Below, piece by piece: positions 44,812 through 55,610 of a stretch of 62,263 bases of DNA; position 1 is the stretch's first letter, and the number at the start of each line of letters is the position of its first letter. Position numbers and translations under genes: made by a program. The notes beneath the pieces were generated by a model that saw only the letters and a program-made list of their open reading frames with translations, made no database searches and was not told the origin of the DNA. This stretch comes from Gammaproteobacteria bacterium (GTDB lineage Bacteria > Pseudomonadota > Gammaproteobacteria > Pseudomonadales > Pseudohongiellaceae), in assembly GCA_947457195.1 (NCBI GenBank), contig CANGUU010000010.1, positions 1 through 62,263 on the forward strand, written 5' to 3'.

Positions 44812-46104
44812 ATGACCCTCCCCGTTCTCATCGCCGGCGCCGGCATCGGTGGCCTCAGTGTTGCCCTGACCCTGCACCAGATTGGTGTACCGTGCCGCGT
44901 CCTGGAATCAGTGGCGGAACTCAAGCCTCTGGGCGTCGGCATCAACCTGCAACCGAACGCCGTGCGGGAGCTCTACGAACTGGGTTTCGGAGCGGAGACC
45001 CTCAACACCATCGGCATCCAGACCCGCGAGTGGGCGCTGGTGGGACTGAACGGCAATGACGTGTACTCCGAAAACCGGGGCCTGCTGGCCGGTTATCACT
45101 GGCCGCAGTACTCGGTGCATCGCGGCCGGTTGCAGATGCTGTTGTACCAGGCCACGCGCGAGCGGCTCGGGACCGACTGCGTCCGCACCGGGCAACGAGT
45201 CACCGGTTACCGCAATGCCGCTGACGGTTGCGGCGTCGTCGCGCTGCTGGAAAGTCGTAGCGGGGAGCGTTCAGAGATACACGGCAGCCTGCTGATCGCT
45301 GCCGACGGGCTGCACTCGGCCGTGCGACAACAGATGCATCCGACCCAGCCTCCGGTCCAGTGGGGCGGCGCGATCATGTGGCGCGGCGTCACGCGGGCGA
45401 AGCCCATACGCACCGGCGCCTCCTTCGTAGGGCTCGGGACCCACAAGCATCGCGTGGTCTTCTACCCGATCTCGCAACCGGACCCGGTCACCGGCCTGGC
45501 AGACATCAACTGGATCGCCGAGATCACCGTGGACAGCAGCAAAGGCTGGCCGGAGGGCGACTGGAACAAGCGCGTGCGGCACGCCGACTTCATTCACCAC
45601 TTCGCGCAGTGGAACTACCCGTGGATCGACATCCCCGCCATGCTGCTGGGCGCGGACGACGTCTACGAGTACCCGATGATCGACCGTGACCCGGTGCCGA
45701 CCTGGCGCGATGGCAACGTGGTGCTGCTCGGCGACGCCGCGCATGTGATGTATCCGACCGGCTCCAACGGCGCGAGCCAGGCCATCGTGGACGCCCGTGT
45801 GCTGGGCAGCATGCTGCTGCAGCATGGGGTCGGCGCCGGCGCACTCAAGGCCTATGACGAGAAGTTGTGCCCCGAGATTTCGCCGGTGATCCTGCGCAAC
45901 CGCGGCGCCGGTCCCTTCGGGCTGCTGAACCTGCTCGATGACCGCTGCGGTGGCGTGTTCGACGACATCGAGGCGGTGATTCCGCGTGCCGAGCGCGATG
46001 AATTCATGCATCGCTACAAGGTGGCTGCGGGCTTTGCCGCCGAGCGGCTCAACGCAGCGCCGCCGACCATACCGCCCGGCGCGCGGGTTGGCCCGGCGGG
46101 CTGA
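44812..46104 (+). CDS. FAD-dependent aromatic monooxygenase-like protein (PhzS-related)
   Basis: 430 residues. ATG 44812 follows gaagga. The FAD Rossmann motif is GAGIGGLSVAL and the second FAD site is LLGDAAHVMYPTGSNGASQA, both typical of flavoprotein aromatic hydroxylases. The central MWRGVTRAKPIRTG and VGLGTHKHRVVFYPIS match the PhzS-type flavin-dependent oxidoreductase group. It hydroxylates or oxidatively decarboxylates an aromatic substrate using NADH and oxygen. No signal peptide, cytoplasmic. A Dabb gene starts 13 bases after the stop, giving a two-gene operon. Confidence 0.9.
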   Translation: MTLPVLIAGAGIGGLSVALTLHQIGVPCRVLESVAELKPLGVGINLQPNAVRELYELGFGAETLNTIGIQTREWALVGLNGNDVYSENRGLLAGYHWPQYSVHRGRLQMLLYQATRERLGTDCVRTGQRVTGYRNAADGCGVVALLESRSGERSEIHGSLLIAADGLHSAVRQQMHPTQPPVQWGGAIMWRGVTRAKPIRTGASFVGLGTHKHRVVFYPISQPDPVTGLADINWIAEITVDSSKGWPEGDWNKRVRHADFIHHFAQWNYPWIDIPAMLLGADDVYEYPMIDRDPVPTWRDGNVVLLGDAAHVMYPTGSNGASQAIVDARVLGSMLLQHGVGAGALKAYDEKLCPEISPVILRNRGAGPFGLLNLLDDRCGGVFDDIEAVIPRAERDEFMHRYKVAAGFAAERLNAAPPTIPPGARVGPAG

Positions 46105-46117
46105 GGGGAGCGCAGTC

Positions 46118-46408
46118 ATGCTCCAGCACTACGTCTTCCTGAAGTACCAGCCGGGAACGGCAGCCTCCCACGTCGCCGAGTTCAAGCAGCGCCTGCTGGC
46201 ACTGCAGGCCACCGTGCCCGGCATCATCCATCTGGAAATCGGTGAGGACGTGCTGCACGACGCACGCAGCTGGGATCTGCTGCTGATCATGCGCTTCGCC
46301 GACGTGGATTCGCTGCGCCGGTACCAGCAGCATCCGGAACATCTGGCGGTGATGGCCTTCAACCAGCCGTGCGTGGCAGCCGTGGGCTCCGTGGACTTCT
46401 TTGGCTGA
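46118..46408 (+). CDS. Dabb-family stress-responsive alpha/beta barrel protein
   Basis: 96 residues from ATG 46118 with a strong gagggga site 10 bases upstream. The dimeric alpha/beta barrel fold is indicated by HYVFLKYQPGT, FKQRLLALQATVPGI, LEIGEDVL and SLRRYQQHPEHLAVM. Family members bind aromatic or polyketide ligands, or act as cyclases. Co-encoded with the FAD monooxygenase, so it may process or bind that enzyme's product. Convergent with the exported gene at 46429. Confidence 0.88.
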   Translation: MLQHYVFLKYQPGTAASHVAEFKQRLLALQATVPGIIHLEIGEDVLHDARSWDLLLIMRFADVDSLRRYQQHPEHLAVMAFNQPCVAAVGSVDFFG

Positions 46409-46428
46409 AGCCGCGACCGCGCGGACTG

Positions 46429-47247
46429 CTACTGATCGGTCCCGAGCATCCGCTCCGGATCCAGGTTGTTTTCCTGGCAGAGATAATCGAACGGCACGTT
46501 GCCCTCGCCGAAGGTGAGGAACCAGCCTCCGGTCCACGATGCGGTGTAGGCGCCGGGATCATCGATGGTGATCTCGTAGCGCAGGGTGTCGAAGTCCGGG
46601 CGCGAAAAGCGCTCGATGGTGTGCAGGTCCGTGGTGTGCGGATAGCCATCGCGGGTGATCCAGAATTTGTCGTCGCCGAGGAAGCCCACGGTGTCGACCA
46701 CCAACGTGTCGCCTTCCCAGTGCCCGACCGAGTGGCCGTACCAGCCGGGCGTTGGGTTCTGCGGATGGGGCCGTCCATCCATGAAGATCTGCCGCCAGGA
46801 ATGCGGCGAACCGACTCCGATGATGAAGACCGTGTCACCCTGGTCGAGGATTTCCAAACCATAGGGCGTGTGGAACATGCGGGCTCCGCCCGAGGGCTTG
46901 CAGCGGGTATGCGGGTCGGTGGCCCCGCCCTCGGCGCTGCGCTGGGCGTGCAGGTCACGCGCCCACGGCTGGAAGGGTACCTGCTCATAGGGCAGATTCT
47001 CCGGCAGGTTGCCGCGCTGGTTGGGGCTGCGGTTGGCGAGCGAGCCGAGCAGACCATTCCAGTTGCCCGGATGCTCGCGCGTCCCGGCCAGGCTGATGTG
47101 ACCGAACTCGTTGCGCGGAATCGCGCGCGTTTCCGCCGTCGCCGCGGTGTCGTCCTGGGCGAGCGCGGCAGACACGGCAAACCACGTGATGCCCGCCACC
47201 CATGCCTTCAGTCCCTGCATCCTGTTCACGCTGTTCACCCTCGTCAT
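46429..47247 (-). CDS. Exported protein of an unnamed family associated with DUF6152
   Basis: 272 residues from ATG 47247, chosen because gggagg lies nine bases before it. A signal peptide ends AVSAALAQ. The core GWYGHSVGHWEGDTLVVDT, GFLGDDKFW, GYPHTTDL, ERFSRPDFDTLRYEITIDDP and a Trp-rich end are shared with the protein at 47804, so the two are paralogues. I know of no assigned function for this family; it may be a beta-sandwich or propeller protein. It is the last gene of a four-gene exported operon (48971 to 46429). Confidence 0.8.
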   Translation of the reverse strand: MTRVNSVNRMQGLKAWVAGITWFAVSAALAQDDTAATAETRAIPRNEFGHISLAGTREHPGNWNGLLGSLANRSPNQRGNLPENLPYEQVPFQPWARDLHAQRSAEGGATDPHTRCKPSGGARMFHTPYGLEILDQGDTVFIIGVGSPHSWRQIFMDGRPHPQNPTPGWYGHSVGHWEGDTLVVDTVGFLGDDKFWITRDGYPHTTDLHTIERFSRPDFDTLRYEITIDDPGAYTASWTGGWFLTFGEGNVPFDYLCQENNLDPERMLGTDQ

Positions 47248-47292
47248 CGCTGTCTGCCTCCCGTCGGTCGCGGCGCGCCGCGGCATCTGGCC

Positions 47293-47730
47293 TTACTGTC
47301 CGCCGCGGCGTGCACCGCCGCCGGTCAGTGTCTGCTGTTCGCTCGAGGCTGCACCGAGCACTTCGCCGGAAGCCGACAAGGTCACGCTGCGCGCATTGGC
47401 GCTCAGGCTGCCGTCACGCGCCCGCGTTGCCACCACCTCGACCTCGTCGCCGATCTGCATGGAGTTCTTCTTCCAGCCACTGTCCTGCAGCATGTGGGGA
47501 GGGCCCATTTCGATGGCCCAGCTGTCGGGCTTGCCGGATTCGACGTTGTCGACGTCGATGTAGAAGTACACGTGCGGATTGAACCACTCGACCTTGGTGA
47601 CGTAGCCCTTGAGGGTGACCACCTTGGTGCTGTCGTACTGCGCAGCAAACGAGTGGTGGGCAAAGGCCTGCGGCGCGAGGGCCAGCGACAAGGCCAGAAG
47701 TCCTGCCAGTTCATGCGTGAAGCGTTTCAT
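47293..47730 (-). CDS. DUF6152 exported protein
   Basis: 145 residues, signal peptide cleaved at APQAFAHHS. The mature N-terminus AHHSFAAQYD and following KVVTLKGYVTKVEWFNPHVYFYIDV are the DUF6152 hallmark, with a His-pair that could bind metal. The C-terminal Gly/Arg tail is low complexity. Family function unknown. It lies between the two paralogous exported proteins, with a 45-base gap downstream. Confidence 0.9.
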   Translation of the reverse strand: MKRFTHELAGLLALSLALAPQAFAHHSFAAQYDSTKVVTLKGYVTKVEWFNPHVYFYIDVDNVESGKPDSWAIEMGPPHMLQDSGWKKNSMQIGDEVEVVATRARDGSLSANARSVTLSASGEVLGAASSEQQTLTGGGARRGGQ

Positions 47731-47803
47731 GGTGCGTTCCTCTCCTCGGGGTCGGCTGTGGGCACAGCGGTAGCGTTGGTTGGGCAGTCGGCCTGCCCGG
47801 CAT

Positions 47804-48589
47804 TCACTGCTCGCAGAACTGTTCTTCGATGTCGCCAGGCACCCAAGTCAGTGTCCACTCGGCCGTCCAGGGCCGGGTATAGGTGCGTGGATCGTCGACA
47901 GTGACGTTGTATACCAGGGTGTCATGGTCTGGGCGGCTGAAGCGCTCGGTGAGCTTGAGGGCAGGGGTATGCGGCAGGCCGCCGTTGGAGAACCAGAAGC
48001 GGTCGTTGAACCCGGTCGACTCCACCACCAGCGTGTCGCCCTGCCACGCGCCGCGCGAGTAGCCGAAATAGGTGCCGACCACCTCGTCGAGGTTGGGCAG
48101 TGGCCGACCGTCGAGTTCCATGTGGCGCCAGTTGCGATTGCCGCCGCCAAACAGCACGTAGAGCCGATCGAAGTTACGATCGTGGATCAGCCGGAACCCT
48201 CTGGGATCCATCAGGTGACGCGGCCCGGCCGGTGAAATGCAGGCGTTGACCGGATCATCCTTCAGCCCGTTCGCCTGACGGTAACGGTACAGCGCCAGCG
48301 ACCAGTCCATGAAGGGGGCCACCTTGGCCGCGTCCTCCGGGTTGACCAGCAGGCCACTCTCGTCGAAGGCCACGCTGGCACCGATCTCGACCAGCGAGTG
48401 CTGGCTCGGCAGTGCCCAGTGGCCGAGTTCACCGGGCTGGCGGTCGAAGTTGACGAGGCCGTCGGCATGGCGAGGCGTGGGGGCGGCGCTGCTGGCCTCG
48501 GGGGAGGCGCTGTCGGGCGCCGGAGCACCGCAGGCCACCACCAGGGTCACCGCTGCTGTCAGGGCGAACTGCTTGAAACGGATGAGCAT
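47804..48589 (-). CDS. Exported lipoprotein paralogue of the 46429 protein
   Basis: 261 residues. The signal ends VACGAP, consistent with a lipobox (Cys20). Residues 180-250 align with the 46429 protein: RGAWQGDTLVVESTGFNDRFWF, GLPHTPALKLTERFSRPDHDTLVYNVTVDDPRTYTRPW. The N-terminal half differs: NACISPAGPRHLMDPRGF. ATG 48589 follows aaggaggg. Second gene of the four-gene operon, with DUF6152 next after 73 bases. Confidence 0.8.
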   Translation of the reverse strand: MLIRFKQFALTAAVTLVVACGAPAPDSASPEASSAAPTPRHADGLVNFDRQPGELGHWALPSQHSLVEIGASVAFDESGLLVNPEDAAKVAPFMDWSLALYRYRQANGLKDDPVNACISPAGPRHLMDPRGFRLIHDRNFDRLYVLFGGGNRNWRHMELDGRPLPNLDEVVGTYFGYSRGAWQGDTLVVESTGFNDRFWFSNGGLPHTPALKLTERFSRPDHDTLVYNVTVDDPRTYTRPWTAEWTLTWVPGDIEEQFCEQ

Positions 48590-48599
48590 GGTTCCCTCC

Positions 48600-48971
48600 T
48601 TATTCGCGCGTCAGCGTGAGCGGATACGCGGTGCCGTCCACGGTCCAGGTGCCGGTGAGCGTACGGTGATAGGACCCGAGGTCGGCGAGGGTGCCTTCGA
48701 TCACGATGCTCTGGCCCTCACGGGTGACGGCTTCGATGTGGACGGTCCACTGGCTGGCATCGAGCGTCGCGGCGGTGAAGTTGCTGGTGTTGCGTCCCGG
48801 ATTGATGCGGCCCTCGATACGGGTCCCGTCCCAGCCCATGACCACCACGGCGGTGGTGGCCTCGGGCCCCCACTGTCCACGCCAGGTCCCGTCCAGCGGG
48901 TACCCCTCCTGGGCCAGGGCGAATGCCGGCAGCAATGCGGCATGCAACAGCAGTGATTTCAACGGCTTCAT
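48600..48971 (-). CDS. Small exported beta-rich protein, unknown
   Basis: 123 residues from ATG 48971, giving a signal peptide (LLLHAALLPAFALAQ). The mature part is short and beta-rich: LDGTWRGQWGPEATTAVVVMGW, GTRIEGRINPGRN and LTGTWTVDGTAYPLTLT, reminiscent of lipocalin-like or extracytoplasmic beta-barrel domains. First gene of the exported operon; 10 bases before the 48589 gene. I do not recognise the family. Confidence 0.7.
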   Translation of the reverse strand: MKPLKSLLLHAALLPAFALAQEGYPLDGTWRGQWGPEATTAVVVMGWDGTRIEGRINPGRNTSNFTAATLDASQWTVHIEAVTREGQSIVIEGTLADLGSYHRTLTGTWTVDGTAYPLTLTRE

Positions 48972-49139
48972 TCGGCGGGGCCCCTCGAGCATGGACTGGC
49001 TGTGTTCTTGTTGTGGCTGCGGACTATAGCGGGGAAATTCCACCGACGACAGGTACCGGGTGGCAACTCGCGCTGGGATCGGGCACAGTTCAGTCGACTC
49101 CCCCTTCGCCAGGCCGGTCAGGCCGGAGGAACTGCGATC

Positions 49140-49865
49140 ATGCCCAGAATCGTCAAGCCCGACAGTCGGCATTTTCACGCCTGGTATGCCTGGCTGCTGG
49201 TCGCCGTTACCGTCGTGGGCTTCGCGCCGCGCTCCATCGCCATCGTGTCCGGAGAGATGCCGATGCCACCGCTGGTCGTGCATCTGCATGCCGCGGCCAT
49301 GGCCGCCTGGACGCTGCTGCTGGCACTGCAGGCGACGCTGGCCCTGCGTGACCGCCCCGACCTGCACCGGCGGCTCGGCCTCGCGGCCGTGGCGCTGGTG
49401 CCGGTACTGCTGGTGATGCTCACGCTGATCACGGTCTCGCGCCAACAGGCGGCCGCCGGTACGCCAGCCGCCGCCGTCGTTAACAACATCCTGTTCCTGC
49501 AGATCCGCGCAATCGTGCTCTTCCCCACTTTTGCCATCTGGGGCCTGCTGGTGCGACAGAGCGATCCGGGCATGCACAAGCGCCTGATGCTGCTGGCGAC
49601 CCTCAATCTGATCGACGCCGCCATCGCCCGCATGGCGTGGCTGCCCTTCAACGCGTTTCCCGTGAGCTACGCCGCCGTGCACGGCTACCTTTTGTTGCTG
49701 TTGCTGCCGGGACTGCTGCACGACCAGATCCGCCGACGCCAGCTGCACCCTGCCTGGCGCTACGGTCTGGCGCTGATGTTGCCTTGGGTGCTGGCGACCG
49801 AGCTGATATGGGATTCGCCGTGGTGGCGGGCGGTGGGACCGCTGCTGGTCGGCAGCGGCGGCTGA
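49140..49865 (+). CDS. Integral membrane protein, unknown function
   Basis: 241 residues from ATG 49140, with ggagga eight bases upstream. Seven or so hydrophobic helices. Recognisable is LHAAAMAAWTLLLALQATLAL...LHRRLG, a pattern seen in uncharacterised heme- or cytochrome-like membrane proteins, with histidines in conserved positions. No function can be assigned. Divergent from the exported operon at 48971 and convergent with the DUF3429 gene. Confidence 0.75.
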   Translation: MPRIVKPDSRHFHAWYAWLLVAVTVVGFAPRSIAIVSGEMPMPPLVVHLHAAAMAAWTLLLALQATLALRDRPDLHRRLGLAAVALVPVLLVMLTLITVSRQQAAAGTPAAAVVNNILFLQIRAIVLFPTFAIWGLLVRQSDPGMHKRLMLLATLNLIDAAIARMAWLPFNAFPVSYAAVHGYLLLLLLPGLLHDQIRRRQLHPAWRYGLALMLPWVLATELIWDSPWWRAVGPLLVGSGG

Positions 49866-49880
49866 GATGGCGGCCGCCCG

Positions 49881-50354
49881 TCAGGCAACCGCCAGCAGCA
49901 GCGTAAGCGCTGCAAGCCCCAGCGACAAAAGCACACGTAAACGCAGCAGGTCTGATCCCAGCAAACCCAGCGTGTGCAACCGCTGGTCCACGACCGGCGC
50001 AGCGGCAAGTGCCACCGCCAGCAGCAGCAACGACGGCCCTGGCCAGGCGGCACCGATCATCCAGGGTACCCCGCTGGCCAGCGCGACCAGGCTGGGCACC
50101 ACGGCCGCAACGAAGAGCCAGGCCGGGGCGCGGGGCCTGCTGGCCGCCACGCCCCACCAGAGGCCGCCGAGAAAACTGAGGATGAGTGCCGCGTACAGGT
50201 AGCCGGCGCCGAGCGCAGCAAACCGGGTGCGTGGTTCGAATACCAGCACCACGCAGGCCAGCTGCGGCCAGAGACCGGCGCTGCCCAGCAACCAGGCGAT
50301 GCGCGGCAGCGCGGGCGGCGGCGTCGTATCAGGATCCGGAGTCGAGGCTCTCAT
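49881..50354 (-). CDS. DUF3429 membrane protein
   Basis: 157 residues from ATG 50354. The conserved YAALILSFLGGLWWGVA, with its GGxxWG core, marks DUF3429; four to five transmembrane segments follow. Family function unknown. The frame continues upstream through a Pro-rich stretch overlapping the AraC gene's stop (50429), but the usual start is after it. Convergent with the membrane protein at 49140. Confidence 0.8.
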   Translation of the reverse strand: MRASTPDPDTTPPPALPRIAWLLGSAGLWPQLACVVLVFEPRTRFAALGAGYLYAALILSFLGGLWWGVAASRPRAPAWLFVAAVVPSLVALASGVPWMIGAAWPGPSLLLLAVALAAAPVVDQRLHTLGLLGSDLLRLRVLLSLGLAALTLLLAVA

Positions 50355-50428
50355 GCAGGCTTCCACGGAGGGGGAGCGGGCCGGGCGCGCCCGGGGCGGA
50401 GGTAGGTACGAAGGACCCGCCGAACGGA

Positions 50429-52698
<2,270 letters not shown>

Positions 52699-52719
52699 CG
52701 GCGGACAGCCGTCGTCCTC

Positions 52720-53742
52720 TCAGAGGCCCAGCGGTCCGCCCGGCGTAGCCGCTGGCAACTCGCCCTTGGATGCAGTATCCCAGTGCTCGATCACCAGCCC
52801 CTGCTCGACCCTGAACATGTCGAACCAGGGCACGTGCCAGGTCACGCCGGCCTGCGTGCGGGTGGTCTCCAGCACCTGCACAACGAGGTCTCCCTCCGCT
52901 ACCAGCGCCACCAGCGGCGTCTCCAGATAGGGTTCGATGGCACTGTCCGGACGTCTGGCCATGTAGTCCACGAAGCCCTCGCGGCCGGTCGCGGCGTTGG
53001 GGTTGTGCTGCAGGTAGCCGGGTGCCACGTAGAGCGCTGCCAGCTGTTCCTGACCACCCTCTGGAATCTGCCGCCACAGATCGAAGGCCAGCCGCTTGTT
53101 GACGAACAGCTGCGGATCGCTGCTGGCCAGCAGCGCGTGCTGCGCCAGCCCGACCCGTCCCGTTGTCGGCGTGGCCGCAGCGGCGCCGAAATCAGGCACC
53201 GCCTGCCCGGCGCGAAACAGTGTGGAGTCCCAGTGCTCGGCAATGCGCCCCTCAGCCAGCCGGAAGAGATCGAAGCGTGCCGAGGTGTAGGTTGCGCCAG
53301 GCTGGGCAGGTTCCGGGTAGTTGGCGACTTGCACCAGGACCACCCACTCGCCCTCGGCGATGAGCGTGACCAGCCCCGGAATGGTATCGGGTACCACGGC
53401 CACCGCCGGAGCGCCGCTCAAGTGGGCCCGCAGGGCAGCAGTACCGCTCGGCAGCAGCGGATCGTGTTCCACGAAGTCGGTTTGCAGAAAGTCTTCCATA
53501 CGCTCCAGCCGCCCGCCGAGCAGCACCGTGCGCCAGTAGTCGTATACCAGTCGCTTGTTGGCCTGCAGGGCCGGTGAGCCGATCTGCAGCAGGGTTTGCT
53601 GCCGCGGATGGGCGGTCACCGGCACGGGCTGACCCTCCACCACGTCTGCCGGCGGGGGTGACAGCGACTGGGCCAGCGCAAACCGGGCGCAGAGCAACAG
53701 GAGCGGCAGGAGGCCGGCGGCATGCCGGTACCAGGTTTTCAT
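52720..53742 (-). CDS. Exported tandem NTF2/SnoaL-like protein
   Basis: 340 residues from ATG 53742. A signal peptide ends LLLCARFALAQS. Two SnoaL-like domains are visible by duplication: RLVYDYWRTVLLGG...DFLQTDFVEHDPLLPSG...FDLFRLAEGRIAEHWDS and RLAFDLWRQIPEGG...LYVAPGYLQHNPNAATG...FDMFRVEQGLVIEHWDT. Each copy has the H-N/H-D pocket pair. Such domains bind small hydrophobic ligands or act as isomerases; the periplasmic location is unusual. It is divergent, by 82 bases, from another NTF2-like gene. Confidence 0.82.
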   Translation of the reverse strand: MKTWYRHAAGLLPLLLLCARFALAQSLSPPPADVVEGQPVPVTAHPRQQTLLQIGSPALQANKRLVYDYWRTVLLGGRLERMEDFLQTDFVEHDPLLPSGTAALRAHLSGAPAVAVVPDTIPGLVTLIAEGEWVVLVQVANYPEPAQPGATYTSARFDLFRLAEGRIAEHWDSTLFRAGQAVPDFGAAAATPTTGRVGLAQHALLASSDPQLFVNKRLAFDLWRQIPEGGQEQLAALYVAPGYLQHNPNAATGREGFVDYMARRPDSAIEPYLETPLVALVAEGDLVVQVLETTRTQAGVTWHVPWFDMFRVEQGLVIEHWDTASKGELPAATPGGPLGL

Positions 53743-53824
53743 TGTCGTGTTTCCTTCGATCGGGGAAGATGCCGCGCAAAAGCGCGCTACGGCTGGCGAA
53801 AAGAGTAACAAGCGAGAGACACCG

Positions 53825-54550
53825 ATGAACAGCAAATCCCCGGGGCTGAGGCTGGCGCTGATCCTGTTGGTCGCGGTGGTCGCGGTGGTGGTCTGGCTGC
53901 TGCTGCAGCTCCAGCTGACCCGTGGCCAGTTGCGCGCGCTTGATGGACAAGTCGCGGCGCTGCAGGAGACCATCCGGCAGTCTGCCGCCAGCGCCAGCGC
54001 GGCCAACGACTGGACCGCCATCGCCAACCTGCAGGCCAGCTACGGTTTCTATGTCGACAAGTCGCGCTGGGACGACGCGGCCGCCCTGTTCGCCAACGAT
54101 GCCACGCTGGAAATCGCCGGTCGCGGTCTCTTCGTGGGCCGCGAACGCATCAGCGAATACCTGCACGGTCTGGGCGACATGGAGTACGGCCGACTCTACA
54201 ACCATATGCAGCTGCAGCCGGTCATCCACATAGATCCCGATGGCCTGCATGCCAAGGCGCGCTGGCGCTCCTTCATGCAGGTGGGGCGCCTTGGCCGGGA
54301 AGCGCGCTGGGGTGATGCCGTGTACGAGAACGCCTACGTGAAGGAAGACGGCGTGTGGAAGATCAGCAAGCTGCACAGCTTCATCACTTTCTACGTGGAA
54401 TTCGACCAGGGCTGGAACAAAGGCGGTGTGGAATTGCCGAAGCCCTTCGACAACATGGCACCAGACGGTGGGGCCACGGTGCAGTACGGCGCCTTCCCCG
54501 AGGTCTTCCTTCCCCCCTACCACTACAAGAACCCGGTGACGGGTCAGTGA
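53825..54550 (+). CDS. Membrane-anchored SnoaL/NTF2-like protein
   Basis: 241 residues. An N-terminal transmembrane helix (LALILLVAVVAVVVWLLL) is followed by a short coiled coil (LRALDGQVAALQETIRQ) and a SnoaL-4-like domain beginning NDWTAIANLQASYGFYVDKSRWDDAAALF, with ATLEIAGRG and an aromatic pocket. Start ATG 53825, with gagaga upstream. It stands seven bases before the DUF8021-like gene, so the two are co-transcribed. The domain family includes enzymes for polyketide or steroid-like substrates and dehydratases. Confidence 0.82.
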   Translation: MNSKSPGLRLALILLVAVVAVVVWLLLQLQLTRGQLRALDGQVAALQETIRQSAASASAANDWTAIANLQASYGFYVDKSRWDDAAALFANDATLEIAGRGLFVGRERISEYLHGLGDMEYGRLYNHMQLQPVIHIDPDGLHAKARWRSFMQVGRLGREARWGDAVYENAYVKEDGVWKISKLHSFITFYVEFDQGWNKGGVELPKPFDNMAPDGGATVQYGAFPEVFLPPYHYKNPVTGQ

Positions 54551-54557
54551 GGTTTGC

Positions 54558-55553
54558 ATGCAGGACCAGACAATGATCTCCCGTGTTCGTTTCCTTCGCC
54601 TCGTCACCCCGCTTGCCGGCCATTTGCTGTCTGCACTGGCGCTGTCCCTGCTGTTGGCCAAGGAAGGGCTCGCCCAGTCGTCATCCCCGGCCATCGCGTG
54701 TGACCGCGAGTGTCTCTATGCAATGGCTGCCCAGTGGTTCGACGGCATGCTGAAAGGCGATGTCAGCCGCGTCCCGCTCGCTGCCGACGTGAAATTCACG
54801 GAAAACGGCGTGCAGATGCGGGTCGGCGACGGCCTGTGGAACACCATCGACGGCCGGCGCAACTACAACCTGCGCATCGCCGACCCCTCGCAAGGTGAAG
54901 TGGCGCTCGTCGAAGTGGTCACTGAACACGGCACGCCTGCCATCATGGCCGCCCGACTCAAGGTGGCCGACGGCAAGATCACCGAGATCGAGACGGTATT
55001 GTCGCGCCGCGTCGACACCTCGCCGTTTCCCGCCACCGACGGCCTCGAAAAGAGCCACCCGCTGTGGGCCGAGGCCATGCCGGCCGACAAGCGCGTGCGG
55101 CGCGAGCGCATGATCAGCATCGCCGACGGCTATTTCGACACGCTGCAGCAGAACGACGGCACGCTGTTCACCCACTTCACCGACGACTGCGACCGCGTGG
55201 AGAACGGGCTGTTGACGACCAATAACCCCAACATCCCCAACTACGACATTGCCAAGATGGGCTGTGCCGAGCAGTTCCGGCTGGGCCAATACATCTATGA
55301 CGACCGCCTGCGTGACCGCCGCTTTCCGCTGGTAGACGAAGAAAACGGCATCGTGCTGGCAGCAGCCCTCATGGACCACAGCGGCAAGATCGTCGATGTC
55401 ACCTGGACCGACGGCAAGACCAAGACCAAGTCGGTGTTCTTCTACCCGCACTCGTTCGTGCTGCTCGAACTGTTCAAGATCGAGGGCAACGCCATCAAGC
55501 GCGTGGAAGCAGTGTTTGCCAGCATGCCCTACAACATGCCGTCGGTGTGGTAG
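54558..55553 (+). CDS. Exported DUF8021-like protein (paralogue B)
   Basis: 331 residues. A signal peptide ends AKEGLAQS; the mature protein begins with CDREC (Cys48, Cys52), DVSRVPLAADVKFTENG and GDGLWNT. The second half repeats the layout of the 14619 lipoprotein: MISIADGYFDTL, DDCDRVENG, and the end MPYNMPSVW. Unlike paralogue A it has no lipobox and no Pro/Ala insert. Function unknown. Second gene of the operon with the membrane-anchored SnoaL protein. Confidence 0.78.
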   Translation: MQDQTMISRVRFLRLVTPLAGHLLSALALSLLLAKEGLAQSSSPAIACDRECLYAMAAQWFDGMLKGDVSRVPLAADVKFTENGVQMRVGDGLWNTIDGRRNYNLRIADPSQGEVALVEVVTEHGTPAIMAARLKVADGKITEIETVLSRRVDTSPFPATDGLEKSHPLWAEAMPADKRVRRERMISIADGYFDTLQQNDGTLFTHFTDDCDRVENGLLTTNNPNIPNYDIAKMGCAEQFRLGQYIYDDRLRDRRFPLVDEENGIVLAAALMDHSGKIVDVTWTDGKTKTKSVFFYPHSFVLLELFKIEGNAIKRVEAVFASMPYNMPSVW

Positions 55554-55610
55554 CGGGCTCCCTCGCGGGAGAAGGCCCATCGCAGTTGCAGTCTCGAGGC
55601 GTTGCGTGCG

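Noticed and set aside
48972-49748. Upstream extension of the small exported gene at 48600
   Set aside because: The extension is Gln/His-rich antisense to the membrane protein at 49140, and the signal peptide starts only at 48971.
52699-52714. Short hairpin gacggc/gccgtc after pobA as a terminator
   Set aside because: Six-base stem with no T-run on either strand; too weak to call.
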